Shown piece by piece: positions 54,897-64,000 of a stretch of 64,000 nucleotides of DNA. The notes beneath the pieces are model-generated. The model was not told where the DNA came from. It made no database searches and saw nothing but the letters and a program-made list of their open reading frames with translations. Within the stretch, counting starts at the first letter, position 1. Every line of letters starts with the position of its first letter. Position numbers and translations under genes: made by a program. This DNA is from Didemnitutus sp047777955 (lineage in GTDB: Bacteria; Verrucomicrobiota; Verrucomicrobiia; Opitutales; Opitutaceae), in NCBI RefSeq assembly GCF_047777955.1, contig NZ_CP180537.1:1860001-1924000 (forward strand), given 5' to 3'.

Positions 54897-55618
54897 TTAT
54901 TTGACGGCGTCGACGTAGAGCGAGTAGGGCGCGTGGTTCGGCTGGTCGATCGCCAGCTGCGGGTCGAGGGAGCGGCCGAAGCTCTGGCGCTCCACGCGGG
55001 TGAAGCCGGCGCGGCGCAACGCACGCTCCAGCGCGGCGAAGTCCCAGCCGAAGCAGTGCTCGCCGCCCTGGTGGAACACGTGGTTCACCAGCTCGATGGG
55101 ATCGTTCATGTCGTCGGGCAGGCGTCCGGCGGGGAAGCCAAGCCCGGTCCAGAGCGCGGCGTCGTCCTCCACGTAGGCGCGCATGAAGCGCGCGGCGTCG
55201 GGCACGATGATGCGCGCGACGCCGCCGGGCGCGAGCACGCGGTGGAACTCGGCGAAGACCCGCGGCACGTCGTCGTGGAAGTCGATGTGCTCGATCACGT
55301 GCTCGGCCAGGATGCGCACGGCGCTGTCGTCGGCCAGCGGCAGGGGCCGGCGCAGGTCGTGGGTGCAGTAGAGGTCGGCGTGGTGGGGCGAGGCGTCGAG
55401 GTTGATCCAGTCCGGGCGGCCGCGGCCGCCGCTGCCGACGTTCAGCGAGACGCCGCGCAGGGTCCGCAGGCGCCGGAGGCGCGCGCGACGCCAGGGCAGG
55501 AGCGCGTTGGCCCAGCGCTGGCGGGCGAAGCGGAATTCCCGCGCAGGATGTCGAACACCCGCCGGCTGAACGGCGCGTGGGCGTAGGCCCAGCGGCCGAG
55601 GCGTTGCTTGAGCGTCAT
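54897..55618 (-). CDS. SAM-dependent methyltransferase, frameshifted near the start
   Basis: About 240 residues from ATG at 55618 (MTLKQRLGRWAYAHAPFSRR). The frame changes at the CCC of 55538-55540; one added base connects VFDILRG to EFRFARQRW. The rest has SLNVGSGGRGRPDWINLDAS, RILAEHVIEHIDFHDDVPRV and LAPGGVARIIVPD, the pattern of predicted class I methyltransferases of LPS/EPS loci. The ATG overlaps the stop of the upstream acyltransferase (ATGA). Confidence 0.82.
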
Positions 55619-56709
55619 GGGGCGGTGGACGGCGCGCGGCCCCACCGGAGCGCGGGGCGTTCGATGCAGAACCAGCTGGCGGCGGCGACGGGCAGCACCA
55701 GCGCGAGGCTGAGCGCGCAGAGGGCCCACGGGCTGCCGCTCGCCGCGCCCAGGGCGACGAGCGCCTGCTGGACCGGGTAGTGGTAAAGGTAGATGCCGTA
55801 GGAGAAATCGCCCACGCGTTCGAGCGCCGCGCCGGGCAGGATCGCGGCGGCGAGCAGCGCCAGCGGCGGCACGAAGAGCGGCGCGGCGACGAAGTAGCCG
55901 CCGAGCGCAAACACCCCCGCCGAAAGCGCGCCGACCAGCAGCGCGCGCGGCACGGTCACGATCATGCGTTCCGCGTGCACGCACCAGAGCGCGCCCGCGG
56001 CGAAGAACGACGCCTGCGTGGCGAAGCGCCACACGATCCAGCCGCGCGCGGCGGTGCCGGGCGAGGCCTGAGCGAGCAGCCACGGTCCGGCGAGGTGCAG
56101 CGCGAACACCGCCAGCGCCGCGCCCCAGAGCAGCGCCCGGCGGGAGGTGAAGGCGAGGAGGGCGCCGCCGAGCGCGACGCCGACGTAGCAGAGGAACTCG
56201 GGGAACAGGCTCCAGAGCGCGCCGTTGGCCACGCCGGCCGCCGGGTGGGCGGCGAAGAGGTCGCCGATCGTCGGCTGGCTGATGCGGAGCAGGAAATTCC
56301 GCGCCACGTAGCCGAGCATCGGCGCGTCCGCGTAGGCCGCGGCGAGGCCGGCGCCGTGCTGGCGCGCCCACAGCCAGGGGAAGAGCGCGAGGCCGGTGAG
56401 CGCGAGGCAGGCCCAGAACGCCGGGAAGATGCGCCGGAAGCGCTTCCGGGCGAAATCGGCGGCGGACCGGGAGCGCAGCCAGCTCTGGGTGACGAGATAG
56501 CCGCTCAGGGCGAAGAAGGTGTTCACGCCGATTTCGCCGGCGAGGTTGACGCCGCCGTGGCGATACGGCTCGCCGAAGAGACGCTGCAGCGGATCGGGAC
56601 CGTGGCCGCCGACCTCCCACGCGTGGCCGAAAACCACGATGCCCGCGGCGAGCAGGCGGAGCAGGGTGACGGCGTTGCCGCGGGTCGAGAGGTGGCGCTC
56701 CAGCGTCAT
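55615..56709 (-). CDS. Acyltransferase family 3 (OafA/NodX-like) membrane protein
   Basis: 364 residues with about ten membrane segments. AGIVVFGHAWEVGGH (catalytic-type His near the front), NTFFALSGYLVTQSW, RRIFPAFWACL and the YGIYLYHYPVQQALV motif are typical. It adds O-acetyl (or other acyl) groups to sugars during or after assembly. Coupled to both neighbours by ATGA overlaps. A second acyltransferase of this family lies at 61775. Confidence 0.9.
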   Translation of the reverse strand: MTLERHLSTRGNAVTLLRLLAAGIVVFGHAWEVGGHGPDPLQRLFGEPYRHGGVNLAGEIGVNTFFALSGYLVTQSWLRSRSAADFARKRFRRIFPAFWACLALTGLALFPWLWARQHGAGLAAAYADAPMLGYVARNFLLRISQPTIGDLFAAHPAAGVANGALWSLFPEFLCYVGVALGGALLAFTSRRALLWGAALAVFALHLAGPWLLAQASPGTAARGWIVWRFATQASFFAAGALWCVHAERMIVTVPRALLVGALSAGVFALGGYFVAAPLFVPPLALLAAAILPGAALERVGDFSYGIYLYHYPVQQALVALGAASGSPWALCALSLALVLPVAAASWFCIERPALRWGRAPSTAP

Positions 56710-57953
56710 GGCTTGCCGGCGGCCTTCTTCACGGCGCGCAGGACGAGTTCCTTTTCGTGGTCCCAGTTGAAACGCGTCTGGCCGAGTTGCCAGGCCGCGG
56801 CGCGGGCGGCGCGAGCGCGCGCGGGGTCGGCGAAGTAGTCGTCGAGCTGCCGGGCCACCGCGCCGGGGTCGGCGAAGTCGCCGACGAGAGCCGCGGCGCC
56901 GAGCTCGCCGGCGAGGGCGGACTGGGCGCGGGTGTTCGACATCAGCTGCGGCACGCCGGCGAGGAGGTAGACGAAAATTTTGTTCGCGAGGCAGATGTCG
57001 CGGTTGAGCGGCTCGGTTTGCTCGGTGGAGAGCCCGAGATCGGCGGCAGCGGCGAGGCGGGTCATCTCCGCGGACGCGGCGAACGGCAGGAAAACCGGTG
57101 GGCGGGCCACGCCGGCGCGCGCCGCCCGCTCGGTCAACTCGCGCTGGAACGACGGCGCGACGTGGCCGCGCAGGTGCAGCTCCGCGGGCGTGCGCATGCG
57201 GCCGAGGATGGCGATGATCTCCTCGATGCCGCGGCGCGGGCCGACGGTCTGCGAGAACCAGTAGAGGCGCGCGGGGCGATCGGCGGAGACCGGGCCGGGA
57301 TCGACCGGGGTGGCGGGCGCGTCGGCGAGCGGGAAGACGTTCAGCACCGGCACGGGCGCGAGCTGGTAGCGCTGGACGTATTGCTCGGCGATCAGCGGCG
57401 CGGCGGCGGTGAGGTGGCTGGCCCGCGGCAGGAAGGTGGCCTGGAGGATCCGGGTCGCGGTGCGCTGCACGGGATCGAGCGCGATCTCGGGCGTCTCGGC
57501 CTCGTGGAAATCCTCGATGTCGAAGCCGAACTTCGCGCCCGTGCGCCCGGCGGCGAATGCGGCGGCGGCGAGGCCGGCGAGGCAGTGGCCGATGTAGTAG
57601 TGGGCGTCGAGCGCGGCGGCCGCGGCGGCGAGGCGCAGGGTGTCGGCGTGGTGCGCGCGCGCGGCGGTCTCGGGCGTGGCGAACGGTGCGCGCAGGATGA
57701 GCTTCTGCGCCAGCCGGCGGCGGACCTTGCGCACGAACGCGCCCGCGCCGCCGAGCGAGTCCACCGCGGTGCTGCCCCACGGCGCGCGGCGGGCGATCTC
57801 GGCGTCGAGCGCGACGTTGGGCGGATAATTGCGGCCGTGGACGACGTGCACCCGGTAGCCGGCGGCGTGCAGGGCGTCGGCCTCCTTGAGCAGGCGCGGG
57901 GTCGAGGTCAGGTGACCCGGCGTGACGAGGCAGATGAGTTTGGCGTCGCTCAT
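56706..57953 (-). CDS. Glycosyltransferase, GT-B type
   Basis: 415 residues. MSDAKLICLVTPGHLTSTPR is a start seen in EPS glycosyltransferases; FGFDIEDFHEAETPE, YWFSQTVGPRRGIEEIIAIL, LHLRGHVAPSF and LANKIFVYLLAGVPQLMSN complete a GT-B pattern without a classical E-x7-E. ATGA overlaps on both sides. Activity and sugar are not deducible. Confidence 0.75.
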   Translation of the reverse strand: MSDAKLICLVTPGHLTSTPRLLKEADALHAAGYRVHVVHGRNYPPNVALDAEIARRAPWGSTAVDSLGGAGAFVRKVRRRLAQKLILRAPFATPETAARAHHADTLRLAAAAAALDAHYYIGHCLAGLAAAAFAAGRTGAKFGFDIEDFHEAETPEIALDPVQRTATRILQATFLPRASHLTAAAPLIAEQYVQRYQLAPVPVLNVFPLADAPATPVDPGPVSADRPARLYWFSQTVGPRRGIEEIIAILGRMRTPAELHLRGHVAPSFQRELTERAARAGVARPPVFLPFAASAEMTRLAAAADLGLSTEQTEPLNRDICLANKIFVYLLAGVPQLMSNTRAQSALAGELGAAALVGDFADPGAVARQLDDYFADPARARAARAAAWQLGQTRFNWDHEKELVLRAVKKAAGKP

Positions 57954-59212
57954 GCGGAGAACAGTCCGGCCTCGCGCAGCGTCGCGGCGAGCCGGGCGCG
58001 GTAGTCCGGCCACTGCCAGCCGGCGGCCGTGCGCAGCGCCGCCTCGCGCATGGCGCGGAGCGGCGCGCGTTCCGCGGCGCAGCGCTCGACGACGTCGCCG
58101 ATCGCGCCGGGATCGCCGGCCTTGATCAGGAGGCCGTTCTCGCCGTCGCGCAGCAGGTCGGAGGCGCCGGCGCAGTCGGTGGTGATCACGGGCACGCCGC
58201 GCGACCACGCCTCGGTCACGACCATGCCGAAGCCGTCGCAGAGGGTGGGGAAGATCAGCGCGTCGGCGCGGTGCAGCGCGGCCATGAGCTCGGAGTGCGG
58301 CACGGCGCCGGCGAATTCGACGCCCTCGGGCACGGGGCGCACGACGCGGTCGGGCAGCGCGACCGAGCCGTAGACGCGGAGACGGGCGTGGCGGCCGAGG
58401 CGACGCTCGCGCCAGGCGTCGAGGAGGTAGTGCGCGCCCTTGCGCACGCTGAAGGTGCCGGCCCAGACCAGTTCCAGCGGGCCGCCGCTGCTCCCGCCGC
58501 GCAGCGCCAGCTCGCGGTCGATGACCGGCGGGGCGCCGTAGGGGACGAGGCGGACCTTGCCGAGGTCGAGGCCGGCGGGCCCGAAGCTGCGGCGGGTGAA
58601 CTGGGAGGCGGCGATGACGACGTCGGCGCGGGCGAACTCGGCGTGGCGGCGGGCGATGCGCTGCTCCTCGCGCTCGGCGGTCCAGCGGTGCCACGGCGTG
58701 ATCAGCTCGGGGAACTTCTCCGCCTCGCGGTCGAGCAGCGCCTGGACGAAGCGCGGCTCGGGGGCCGGCATGTCGTAGGCGACGCGGATGCCGAGGGCGT
58801 TCGCCCGCGTGATGGTGGCGAGCGAGCTGTATTCGAAGGCGTAGACGCCGCTCAGGCCGGGGTGCAGGCGCCGCGCGACGGCGGCGTCGAAGGCCTGCTC
58901 GGTGCGCTCCCAGACGAAGTCGGTGAGCCTGCCGTCGCGGTCGGCACGCGCGGTGGCGACGCGCAGCAGTTCGCCCCAGGGGCGCGACTCGACGAGCGCG
59001 GCGGGCACGGCGCTGACGGTGCGGCGGCGGAACTCGCGTTCGAGGTCGAGGCCGACCAGGCGGCCGGCGGCGAACGCGGCGCGCTGCGCCAGGCTGTCGG
59101 GCGCATAGCGGATGCTCGTGACGTAGCGGTCGAGCTGACCCGCCTCGTGCAGCGCACGCGCCGCCTGTTGAACGAACGGCGCGACCATCGGGTGGAAAAT
59201 GCGGACGCTCAT
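57950..59212 (-). CDS. Glycosyltransferase family 4
   Basis: 420 residues. RIFHPMVAPFVQQAARALHE, VYAFEYSSLATITRANALG, ELVWAGTFSVRKGAHYLLDA, RLRVYGSVALPDRVVR and the clear donor motif DGFGMVVTEAWSRGVP. The internal helical insert (residues about 75-210) is larger than usual for GT4, a feature of one EPS/teichoic subgroup. Confidence 0.87.
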   Translation of the reverse strand: MSVRIFHPMVAPFVQQAARALHEAGQLDRYVTSIRYAPDSLAQRAAFAAGRLVGLDLEREFRRRTVSAVPAALVESRPWGELLRVATARADRDGRLTDFVWERTEQAFDAAVARRLHPGLSGVYAFEYSSLATITRANALGIRVAYDMPAPEPRFVQALLDREAEKFPELITPWHRWTAEREEQRIARRHAEFARADVVIAASQFTRRSFGPAGLDLGKVRLVPYGAPPVIDRELALRGGSSGGPLELVWAGTFSVRKGAHYLLDAWRERRLGRHARLRVYGSVALPDRVVRPVPEGVEFAGAVPHSELMAALHRADALIFPTLCDGFGMVVTEAWSRGVPVITTDCAGASDLLRDGENGLLIKAGDPGAIGDVVERCAAERAPLRAMREAALRTAAGWQWPDYRARLAATLREAGLFSA

Positions 59213-59213
59213 G

Positions 59214-60173
59214 TCAGCCGGGGAATTTGCCCGCGAGCACCTGCAGGCGGCGCGCCAGTTTCCAGCCGACGAGCCGGCGGACCGCCTGGAAACCGCTTCC
59301 GCCGAGCGGGCGGAGCGCCGAGCCGCCGAGGCTGCGGGCGAGGTTTTCGGCGTCGGCGACGAGGTCGGGCGCGGCGGGATAATAGTCGTAGGCGAAGCGC
59401 TGCGCCAGGTCGGCGGCCGCGCGGCGCATCGCCGGGCCGTCGTCGAGCAGCGTCATCTCGTCGACGATGAGCTGCAGCGCGAGGTGGGCGGACTCGAGGT
59501 GCCGACGGCTGCGCTGGGCGCTGAGGCTGGCGGGGAGGCCGGAGCGGTAGAGCGACACGGCGTCGGCGCAGTAGGCGACGCGCGTCGCGGCGGCGACGGC
59601 GCGGGCGAAGAACTCGCCGTCGTCGTTGAGGCTGAGGCGCTCGTCCCACGGGCCGGCGGAGGCGACGATCGCGCGCGGCAGCAGCCAGGCGGCGGGGTGC
59701 ATCATGCAGTCGTGCGAGCCGTAGCGGCGGAGGTAGTCGCGCGGCGCGAGGTCGACGAAGAGCGGGTTGTCGTCCGGAAAGGCCGCGCGCGCAGGATCGT
59801 CGTGGAAGCGGCCCCAGCGGGCGGTGAGGGCGGTGCCGGCCGGCTCGCGCGCGGCGCGGGCGAGCTGCGCGGCGATCTTGCCCGGGGCGAGCAGGTCGTC
59901 GGCGTCGAGGAACTGGATGAATTGCCCGGAGCTGGCGGCGAAGGCGGCGTTGCGTGCGGCAGCGGCGCCGCAGTTCGGCTGGGCGATGACCCGGACGCCG
60001 CGCGCCTCGAAGCCGCGGGCGATGGCGAGGCTGTCGTCGCGGGAGCCATCGTCGACGACGATGATCTCCGGCGCGTCGCCGCCGCCCTGGGCGAGTGCGG
60101 ACTCCAGCGTCGCGCGCAGGTAGGGCGCGGCGTTGTAGCAGGGGACGAGGATGCTGACGCGCGGCGGGTTCAA
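59214..60173 (-). CDS. Glycosyltransferase family 2
   Basis: 319 residues from a TTG at 60173 that overlaps the preceding stop as TTGA. GT-A motifs: VSILVPCYNAAPYLRATLES, IIVVDDGSRDDS, AAARNAAF and the metal-binding FLDADDLL. An alternative upstream start is possible but would run into the membrane GT gene. Adds one sugar of the repeat. Confidence 0.87.
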   Translation of the reverse strand: MNPPRVSILVPCYNAAPYLRATLESALAQGGGDAPEIIVVDDGSRDDSLAIARGFEARGVRVIAQPNCGAAAARNAAFAASSGQFIQFLDADDLLAPGKIAAQLARAAREPAGTALTARWGRFHDDPARAAFPDDNPLFVDLAPRDYLRRYGSHDCMMHPAAWLLPRAIVASAGPWDERLSLNDDGEFFARAVAAATRVAYCADAVSLYRSGLPASLSAQRSRRHLESAHLALQLIVDEMTLLDDGPAMRRAAADLAQRFAYDYYPAAPDLVADAENLARSLGGSALRPLGGSGFQAVRRLVGWKLARRLQVLAGKFPG

Positions 60174-61714
60174 GGCGAGGGCGTGGCGGCGAGGGGCAAG
60201 GCGAGCGGCGCCGGCAGGTCGCGGCCGGCGAGCAGCGTCAGCCGGCGGGCCGCGGTGACGGACGCGAGCGGGCGGCCGCCCAGGCGAAAGGGTTCCGTCG
60301 GCGCGACCGCGCCGAGCTGGCGGCGGGACCACATGGGGTTCACGACCCAGAGGTCGCGCGGACCGATCGCGGCGGCGGATTGCCAGCGCGTGCTGCGGCC
60401 GGGACTCCACGCCCAGGCGAGGTCGACGGCGCCGGCCGGAGGATGGTAATCGAAGACCGTGCGGAGGGTCGCTGCGTCGAAGACGACTTGCTCCGGGCGG
60501 GCCTCGTCGATGTAGGCCCGCACCCGCGCGCGGAGCGCGGGATCGTCGTTCGCGCGGTCGGCGAGGGCCTGGACCGTGTGCTGCACCGCGAACCAGGCGA
60601 CGAGCACCGCGGCCGGCAGCACGCGGGCGGCGCGGGCGAGCGGCGAGGCGGCGGTGGCGGTGAGAATCAGCGGCACCGCCGCGACGACGAGGACGAGATA
60701 GATCGCGCACGGCCCGGGGTAGAGGGCGAGTCCCAGCGCGCCGCAGGCGGCGACGAAGAACAACGCCCGGCGCGCCCGCTGCGTGCCGCGTGCCGGCGCG
60801 GCGAGCCAGGCCAGGAGCGCGAGCGCGAGCACGCCCCCGCGCACATAGCCGTCGTAGCCGACCCGCAGGTGCTCGAAAAACTTGGCCAGCCGGCTGGGCG
60901 TGGCGCTGACGAATTGCGCGTGCACCCCGATGTCGTGGACGAGCTGTCCGAAGTGGCGGCCGACGATCGCGAGCAGGACAAGGAACGCGGCGGCGATGCC
61001 CGTGGCGATGCCGGCCGCCAGCGCGGGGAGCGGTTCGCGGCGCGCCCGCGCGTCCCAGAGGTGGAGCGCGGTGCCCGGCGCGGCGAACACGATCCAGAAC
61101 GGGTGCGCGAGCACCGCGAGGCCGTTCAGGGCGCCGCCGAGCGCGGCGCCGACGAAGTCGCGGCGGCGCAGCAGGAGCAGCTGCCCGCCGGCGAGGCAGA
61201 GCAGGGTGAAGGCTTCCGGCCGCAGCCCGCGGTGGAGAATCCAGCCGCCCGCGATCATCGTTCCCAGCAGCGCGGCCGAGCGCCCGACGTCGAAGGCGCG
61301 GAGCAGACGCCAGAGGCAGGCAGAGGCGGCGAAGCCCAGGGTGCAGATCCACGCCGTGAGGCTCGACGTGGAGACGCCGAAGACGCGCAGCCAGCCGGCC
61401 AGTGCGACCGGATAGATCGGCGGCTGCACGAGGAACGGCTCCGCGGAAACTCCCGGCAGATAGCCGAGCCATCCGACGCACCAGGGATTCGCGATTTCCC
61501 CGTGTTGGGCGAGGTGCACCGCGATGCCGGCGAAGAAGGCGTCGTCGACGTTCGGCCGCGGGAGGCCGGCGAGCCAGAAGGCGGCCCAGATCAACGCGAG
61601 GATCCCGGAGAACACGAGCGCCTCGGACGCGGATTGCCGGCTCGCGCCGCTGACCGGCAGCATGCCGGATGCGACCGGCGCGCGAGGGGTGAAGATGGCG
61701 CGGGAGGAACTCAC
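60170..61714 (-). CDS. GT-C/family 39-like membrane glycosyltransferase
   Basis: 514 residues with about ten membrane spans. LPRPNVDDAFFAGIAVHLAQ near the front resembles the acidic first-loop motif of family 39 / ArnT-type enzymes (a conserved D-D or D-E pair after the first span), and the end is a soluble periplasmic domain. These enzymes use polyprenyl-phosphate sugars on the periplasmic side. I place it by topology and this motif only. 60 bases follow the neighbouring acyltransferase gene. Confidence 0.7.
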   Translation of the reverse strand: MSSSRAIFTPRAPVASGMLPVSGASRQSASEALVFSGILALIWAAFWLAGLPRPNVDDAFFAGIAVHLAQHGEIANPWCVGWLGYLPGVSAEPFLVQPPIYPVALAGWLRVFGVSTSSLTAWICTLGFAASACLWRLLRAFDVGRSAALLGTMIAGGWILHRGLRPEAFTLLCLAGGQLLLLRRRDFVGAALGGALNGLAVLAHPFWIVFAAPGTALHLWDARARREPLPALAAGIATGIAAAFLVLLAIVGRHFGQLVHDIGVHAQFVSATPSRLAKFFEHLRVGYDGYVRGGVLALALLAWLAAPARGTQRARRALFFVAACGALGLALYPGPCAIYLVLVVAAVPLILTATAASPLARAARVLPAAVLVAWFAVQHTVQALADRANDDPALRARVRAYIDEARPEQVVFDAATLRTVFDYHPPAGAVDLAWAWSPGRSTRWQSAAAIGPRDLWVVNPMWSRRQLGAVAPTEPFRLGGRPLASVTAARRLTLLAGRDLPAPLALPLAATPSP

Positions 61715-61774
61715 GCGGGGATGCCGAGGCGGGCGCCTTGGTTCACGCCAGGCGCAGGGCGAGAGGAGGTGCCG

Positions 61775-62837
61775 TCACGGAGGCGAGGACACGCGCGGCT
61801 CATGAGGCTGCCCCGAGCGGGCGAGGGCTCGGGAGGAGGCGACGGCCGGATTGAGGAAGGGACGCTCGATCGCCCGGTGGAACAGCGCGGCGACGGCGAC
61901 GACGGCCGCGAGGCAGAGCAGCTGCACACCGGCGAGCGCGGCGGGGTTCTCGGGCTGTGGCGTAATCAGGCGCAGGAAGCCGAAAACGCCGACGGGCACG
62001 TGAATCAGGTAGAGGCTGTAGGAGATCGTGCCCAGGTAACCCAGGGGCCGCAGCCACTGCGGCAGGCCGATCCGCGGAATGACGGACAACAGGAGCGCGG
62101 TCGCGATCGCGACCGTCAGGTAGGCGGCGCCGATGTAGGCCGAGGGCGCGACGAGGAGGCGCACCACCGGCAACGCGCAGGCGCCGAGCATGAGCAGCGC
62201 CCACGGCGAGTGCGCGCGCCGGAGCGCGAGCGCCGCGCCCAGTCCGAACAGCGGCCAGTAGCGCACGAAGAAGAGGAGTTGCCTGGGTCGGCAGCTCCAT
62301 CGCGGCGGCGAGGCAGAGCGCCACGTGCAGGAGGGCCAGCAGAGCGACCTGCGCGCGGCTGGGCGCGAGCAGCAGGCCGGCGAGCAAGGCATAGAACGCC
62401 ACCTCGTAGGAGAGGGACCAGTAAACCCAGTTGATAGCGGGCACCGGACTCGCCGGGTCGGTCACGAGCGTGAGGTTGGCGAGCCACGCCAGCGCCGTGC
62501 CGGGCGCCCGCGCGACGTCGTTCACGCCGCTGAGGAGCTTCGTGCCCGCGGCAACGGCGAGGACCAGGACCCAGGAGGCGAGATAGGGCGGATACAACCG
62601 CCGCAGCCGGCGCGTCCCAAAGGCGAAGGCCGATCCGCCTCGCAGCCACGAGAGCGTGATACACCAGCCGCTGAGAACGAAGAACACCGGGACGCCCAGA
62701 TGGCCGTAGGACCACACTTGCCGCCAGAGGCCTCCGCCCCCGTGCTCGATCACGGCGTTGAAATGAAACAGCACCACGCTGGCGGCGGCCAGCCCCCGGG
62801 CGATGTCGATCCAGCCGTCTCGTGCCGCCGGATTCAT
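61775..62837 (-). CDS. Acyltransferase family 3 membrane protein, frameshifted
   Basis: About 353 residues from MNPAARDGWIDIARG. ASVVLFHFNAVIEHGG (His near the front), VFFVLSGWCITLSWL, and RRLYPPYLASWV match OafA-type enzymes; the C-terminal spans carry TISYSLYLIHVPVG. The two parts are in different frames and join if one base is removed near 62282-62287 (...AAMELPT then QLLFFVRYWPLF). It is the only frameshift here that needs a deletion rather than an insertion. O-acylation of the polymer is inferred. Confidence 0.82.
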
Positions 62838-63763
62838 GACTGGGCGCGGCGCCAGTTGTGGCGGAAATACCAGGGTTTCGAATCGGCGACGTAATGGTGC
62901 ATCACGGCGGCGCAGCGATCGGCCTCGGGCGGGCGCGGGCAGGTGACGTAGTCGGCGGCGGAGGCGATGGCGCAGTCGCGGCCGGCCACGAGCATGGCGA
63001 TCAGCGCCTGCTCGAGGTAGTAGCTCGTGCCCTCGCGGGCGTGCAGCGTGGCGGTCCAGCGCTCGAGCTTTTCCCAGTCGAGCGCGGCGCCGTCGAGGCC
63101 GGTGAGGCCGACGTTCACCCGGTCGGCGACCGGCGCGCCAGCGAGCGCGTCCATCAAGCCGCGCGAGTAGCCGTAGGAGGTCTCGCAATCGACAGCGTGG
63201 AGCGGACGATCGGGCGCGTCGGCCCAAGCGAGGATGAAGTCGGGCCGGCGGAAGAACAGCAGATCCGAGTCGATCACGAGCTTCCACCCGGAGCGGCCGA
63301 CGTGTGGATCGAGCAGCTTGCGGAGGTTGGGATAATTCAGCCAGCGCTCGCGCAGGACGGGGAATCGCGCGGCCGGCAGGTGCGCGTCGAGGCGCGCGAT
63401 GGCGTCGGCCCGCTCGACGAAGCGCGCGGCGGGGAACAGGCGGAGAAGCGGGGCGCGGAATTCGCCGGCGAGGGAGCCGTCGTCGTAGATCACCGGCGCG
63501 AGCGGACGCTGCGCGTGCCGCGCGAACGTCCACAGGCAGAACGCGGTTTGATACCAGAAGCGCCGCCCGGTCAGCAGGTGCAGCTCGACCGGCGCGCCCG
63601 CGGCGGGAGGCAGCGCGGGCAGGGTGCGCGCGGCGGCCTCCATCGCGGCGCGTCCGCGCGCGGTGCGCCACACCTCGAGCGGGCCGCCGGCGGCGAGGAC
63701 GCTCCGCACGTAGCCGGCGGGGCGGTGCCAGGTTTGGTAGACGATGCGGCCGGCGAGGGACAT
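62834..63763 (-). CDS. Putative GT-A-type glycosyltransferase of unknown family
   Basis: 309 residues from MSLAGRIVYQTWHR; the ATG shares one base with the preceding stop (TGATG). LVIDSDLLFFRRPDFILAW offers a DxD-like metal site, with PVIYDDGSLAGEF before it and HAVDCETSYGYSRGLMD after. This resembles nucleotide-diphospho-sugar transferases of the GT8 or related groups. I do not recognise a named family. ATGA overlap with the acyltransferase. Confidence 0.55.
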   Translation of the reverse strand: MSLAGRIVYQTWHRPAGYVRSVLAAGGPLEVWRTARGRAAMEAAARTLPALPPAAGAPVELHLLTGRRFWYQTAFCLWTFARHAQRPLAPVIYDDGSLAGEFRAPLLRLFPAARFVERADAIARLDAHLPAARFPVLRERWLNYPNLRKLLDPHVGRSGWKLVIDSDLLFFRRPDFILAWADAPDRPLHAVDCETSYGYSRGLMDALAGAPVADRVNVGLTGLDGAALDWEKLERWTATLHAREGTSYYLEQALIAMLVAGRDCAIASAADYVTCPRPPEADRCAAVMHHYVADSKPWYFRHNWRRAQS

Positions 63764-64000
63764 CAGCGCAGAGTGGCGAGGCCTTCGAAGTGACCGCAGG
63801 CGCCCTGCCAGCGGATGCGCGCGACCGGGCCGGACCACGCACGGTAGGCGAACCACGCCTTCATCTGGCGCAGCGGCACGGTCCACGGCGCGACCGGCGG
63901 CCAGGGATTCGCGTCGTGCCGGTGCAGCACCTGCACCCACGAGCGGGCGATGCCGCGGTTGAGGCGCGCGAGGTAGTCCGGTTGCACGCGGCCGGCGGGG
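63763..64000 (-). CDS. C-terminal part of an unrecognised protein (cut by window end)
   Basis: The frame is open from the right edge to TGA at 63763-63765. About 78 residues are visible, including RGIARSWVQVLHRHDANPWP and MKAWFAYRAWSGPVARIRWQ. It is the next upstream gene of the same minus-strand cluster, with a 1-base overlap, so a glycan-related role is likely but the family is unknown. Confidence 0.5.
   Translation of the reverse strand, partial: PAGRVQPDYLARLNRGIARSWVQVLHRHDANPWPPVAPWTVPLRQMKAWFAYRAWSGPVARIRWQGACGHFEGLATLR

Overview
The window looks like chromosomal DNA of a high-GC (roughly 70 percent by eye) Gram-negative bacterium of the phylum Verrucomicrobiota, most likely family Opitutaceae. 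The reasons are two DUF1501 gene sets of the kind found in Planctomycetes and Verrucomicrobia (DUF1549/DUF1553-DUF1501-PPC and DUF1800-DUF1501), an LPS-export operon that runs into hprK, a very long Sel1/coiled-coil/LysM protein, abundant palindromic intergenic repeats, and few Shine-Dalgarno sequences. The assignment is inference; no rRNA gene is present.

Layout. 1-5 kb: the tail of an unknown gene, the 1.5-kb-codon Sel1-coiled-coil-LysM gene, and a 79-aa integrase-N-terminus-like protein. 5.5-12.5 kb: a small XRE regulator, the PPC/DUF1501/DUF1549-1553 operon (minus strand) and a divergent RidA/chorismatase-like gene. 12.7-15.6 kb: sucCD and a CII-like (CP76) DNA-binding protein. 15.8-20.1 kb (minus): kdsC-lptC-lptA-lptB-hprK-rph. 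20.2-22.6 kb: a ClC-family transporter and a small PUA-like gene. 22.6-26.9 kb is an accessory island: about 1.5 kb without genes, filled with REP-like palindromes and a strict 21-bp tandem array; then three small, lower-GC minus-strand genes; then an integron-type integrase (intI) diverging from them. 26.9-32 kb: DUF1800/DUF1501, alr, tsaB. 32.1-35.5 kb: tig-clpP-clpX. 35.8-36.8 kb: an M42 aminopeptidase. 36.9-64 kb: one minus-strand exopolysaccharide/O-antigen cluster of about 25 genes, most overlapping by 1-4 bases. It holds an initiating phosphoglycosyltransferase, about a dozen glycosyltransferases, a Wzy-like polymerase, a WaaL/ligase-like protein, FkbM and class I methyltransferases, two acyltransferase-3 proteins and a PIG-L deacetylase. 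It runs off the right end.

How the genes fit together. KdsC (Kdo synthesis) and LptCAB (LPS transport) serve the outer membrane, and the right-hand cluster makes the polysaccharide displayed there. Tig, ClpP and ClpX form a protein folding/degradation set. SucCD belongs to the TCA cycle. The most interesting candidate system is the integron-like locus at 24.0-26.7 kb: an IntI-type recombinase with the IntI-specific helix insertion, plus three small divergently oriented genes. Two of these genes share an 18/19-nt identical leader next to their start codons. Cassette status is not proven, because no canonical attC core could be found.

A caution for all users: ten otherwise normal genes each carry a single 1-nt frameshift, nearly always loss of one base in a short G/C run. 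This looks more like residual sequencing or assembly error than real gene decay. Those genes are listed at their repaired extents.
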